Source: Candidatus Woesearchaeota archaeon (GTDB lineage Archaea; Nanobdellota; Nanobdellia; SCGC-AAA011-G17; GW2011-AR17). From it: 6,193 bases of DNA. Location of the stretch: positions 1-6,193 of the forward strand of contig SICW01000043.1 of the NCBI GenBank assembly GCA_009691355.1. The letters are read 5' to 3'. Below the pieces are notes generated by a model. It was not told the origin of the DNA, did no database searches, and saw nothing but the letters and a program-made list of their open reading frames with translations. Positions 5,382 through 6,193 of the stretch are shown here, one piece after another. Within the stretch, counting starts at the first letter, position 1. Every line of letters begins with the position of its first letter. The translations under genes and the position numbers were made by a program.

Positions 5382-5867
5382 ATGGGAATGGAAGAAGTAG
5401 AAAGGATAAGGGCTGTATTTCTTAGCTTGGGAATAACACCTACATACTTAGAGCATGAACCTGTTCTAACAAGTGAAGATGCCGCAAGAACACGTGGCTT
5501 TGAACTCAAACAAGGAATAAAAGCAATTGTTCTCACCAATGGAAACAATGAATGGCTTATTGTTGATGTGCCTGCAGATAGAAAAGTAAATATCAAGTTA
5601 GTTGCAGAAAAGAAATCTTGGTCTAAAGGAAAGACACGTATGGCAACACCAGAAGAGGTTCTGGAAAAAACGAATTGTCAAATCGGTGCAGTTCCTCCAT
5701 TTGGGCATAAAGAGTCTATTCCTCTTTACGTAGATGAAGCAATTTTTGAAAATAAGGATAGCGCATTTAATATTGGCTTACGTACACATTCAGTAAAAAT
5801 AAAAACAGAACTGATGAAAAAAGTATTTCAAGAACTCCATGCTACTTTAGGAATATTCTCTGCTTAA
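5382..5867 (+). CDS. YbaK/ProX-type aminoacyl-tRNA editing protein
   Basis: This 161-aa protein belongs to the YbaK/EbsC/ProX family of free-standing trans-editing domains that remove wrong amino acids from tRNA, for example Cys or Ala from tRNA-Pro. It is a single-domain protein of usual family length. Supporting stretches are GIKAIVL with the candidate catalytic K47, the strand WLIVDVPADRKVN, the glycine-rich GAVPPFGHK (102-110), and the late D126 and FNIGLRTHSVKI (129-140), which corresponds to the family's closing strand with its conserved Gly. The actual tRNA substrate cannot be read from the sequence. The ATG at 5382 is preferred over the ATG at 5388 because of TATA spacing. It is the only plus-strand gene and sits between DUF106 and L34e, which are adjacent in many archaea, so it was probably inserted. 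Its stop overlaps that of the convergent DUF106 gene. Confidence 0.85.
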   Translation: MGMEEVERIRAVFLSLGITPTYLEHEPVLTSEDAARTRGFELKQGIKAIVLTNGNNEWLIVDVPADRKVNIKLVAEKKSWSKGKTRMATPEEVLEKTNCQIGAVPPFGHKESIPLYVDEAIFENKDSAFNIGLRTHSVKIKTELMKKVFQELHATLGIFSA

Positions 5868-6193
5868 TGCACTTTCAGAAGTTTTCTCAAACTTAAACTA
5901 AAGATGATAGAGAATATGATATAGACCCATATCCAACTTAGTCCTAGAAGAATATCTGGATTCCCTAGGGCAGTAAAGTATGTTCGTAGCCATGCGAAGA
6001 TAATGAGAATAGGAATGAAAGTGACTAGTGTAGGTTTCAAACTTTGGACAAGGTATTTCATATTCTTCTCCATAGCTTTTTTTTGTATATCCATCATTTT
6101 TTCAGGATTATCTTTAAGCAGTTTCATTTCATTTTGCATAGCCTTCATATCATCTTTCAGTTCTTTCATAAGTTTTTGATCAGTAAGATACTT
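5864..6193 (-). CDS. DUF106 membrane protein, EMC3/TMCO1/Oxa1-like insertase (5' end outside window)
   Basis: This is the C-terminal 109 codons of an archaeal DUF106 protein, related to the Oxa1/YidC/Get1/EMC3/TMCO1 membrane insertases. The frame stays open past the first internal ATG (6169) to the right edge, reading KYLTDQKLMKELK, which matches the family's region after its first membrane helix; the true start is therefore outside. Next comes a charged, methionine-rich coiled-coil segment with MKELKDDMKAMQNEMK, then two hydrophobic helices, PTLVTFIPILIIFAWL and a later one starting LGLSWIWVYIIFSIIFS, and a short basic end RKLLKVH. In many archaea this gene lies between adk and L34e in the secY cluster, so secY/adk may lie just to the right. 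Its TAA overlaps the convergent YbaK-type gene's stop by three bases (TTAA, 5864-5867). Confidence 0.85.
   Translation of the reverse strand, partial: KYLTDQKLMKELKDDMKAMQNEMKLLKDNPEKMMDIQKKAMEKNMKYLVQSLKPTLVTFIPILIIFAWLRTYFTALGNPDILLGLSWIWVYIIFSIIFSLSLRKLLKVH

Noticed and set aside
1..6193. CRISPR array or insertion sequence suggested by the presence of a Cas4-family gene
   Set aside because: I see no regularly spaced direct repeats, terminal inverted repeats or transposase; the gaps are all shorter than 90 bp.

Overview
The window reads as a densely packed, AT-rich stretch of an archaeal chromosome. Archaeal markers are a prefoldin alpha subunit, the archaeal/eukaryotic ribosomal proteins L34e and L14e, an archaeo-eukaryotic primase, a DUF106 (EMC3/TMCO1-like) membrane protein, a 5S rRNA of archaeal type, and TATA boxes centred about 26 bases upstream of predicted transcript starts. 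Short intergenic gaps, a primase that appears to be a PriS-PriL fusion, a 5S gene apart from 16S/23S, and an incomplete ancestral ribosomal gene cluster suggest a DPANN archaeon (Woesearchaeota/Pacearchaeota/Nanoarchaeota-like). That placement is inferred from style, not from a phylogeny.

Layout from right to left, which is the direction of transcription for nearly everything: a 5'-truncated DUF106 membrane protein (5864-6193, -); a YbaK-type aminoacyl-tRNA editing protein, the only plus-strand gene (5382-5867); L34e (5037-5297, -); L14e (4578-4961, -), coupled by a TAATG overlap to prefoldin alpha (4186-4578, -); fused DNA primase (2834-4153, -); an unrecognised 107-aa protein (2457-2780, -); a solo Cas4-family nuclease (1626-2432, -); 5S rRNA (1471-1588, -); an unrecognised 187-aa protein (870-1433, -); and an Mre11/SbcD-type nuclease running off the left edge (1-812, -). 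No stretch of 300 bases lacks a gene; the longest gap is 84 bp.

Functionally there is a translation/secretion/folding half (DUF106, tRNA editing, L34e, L14e, prefoldin) and a genome-maintenance half (primase, Cas4-like nuclease, Mre11) with 5S rRNA and two orphan genes between. DUF106-L34e-L14e looks like the remnant of the archaeal secY-adk-DUF106-L34e-cmk-L14e-truB cluster, with cmk and truB missing and a divergent editing gene inserted.

Most genes have their own TATA-like box 25.5-27.5 bases upstream of the start codon and no Shine-Dalgarno, implying leaderless mRNAs; L14e is the clear exception, with a short leader carrying AAGGAG. This geometry also fixes the starts of L34e, L14e and the 187-aa gene, whose longest open frames run into promoters or the 5S gene. 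I see no CRISPR array, transposon or obviously new multi-gene system here.
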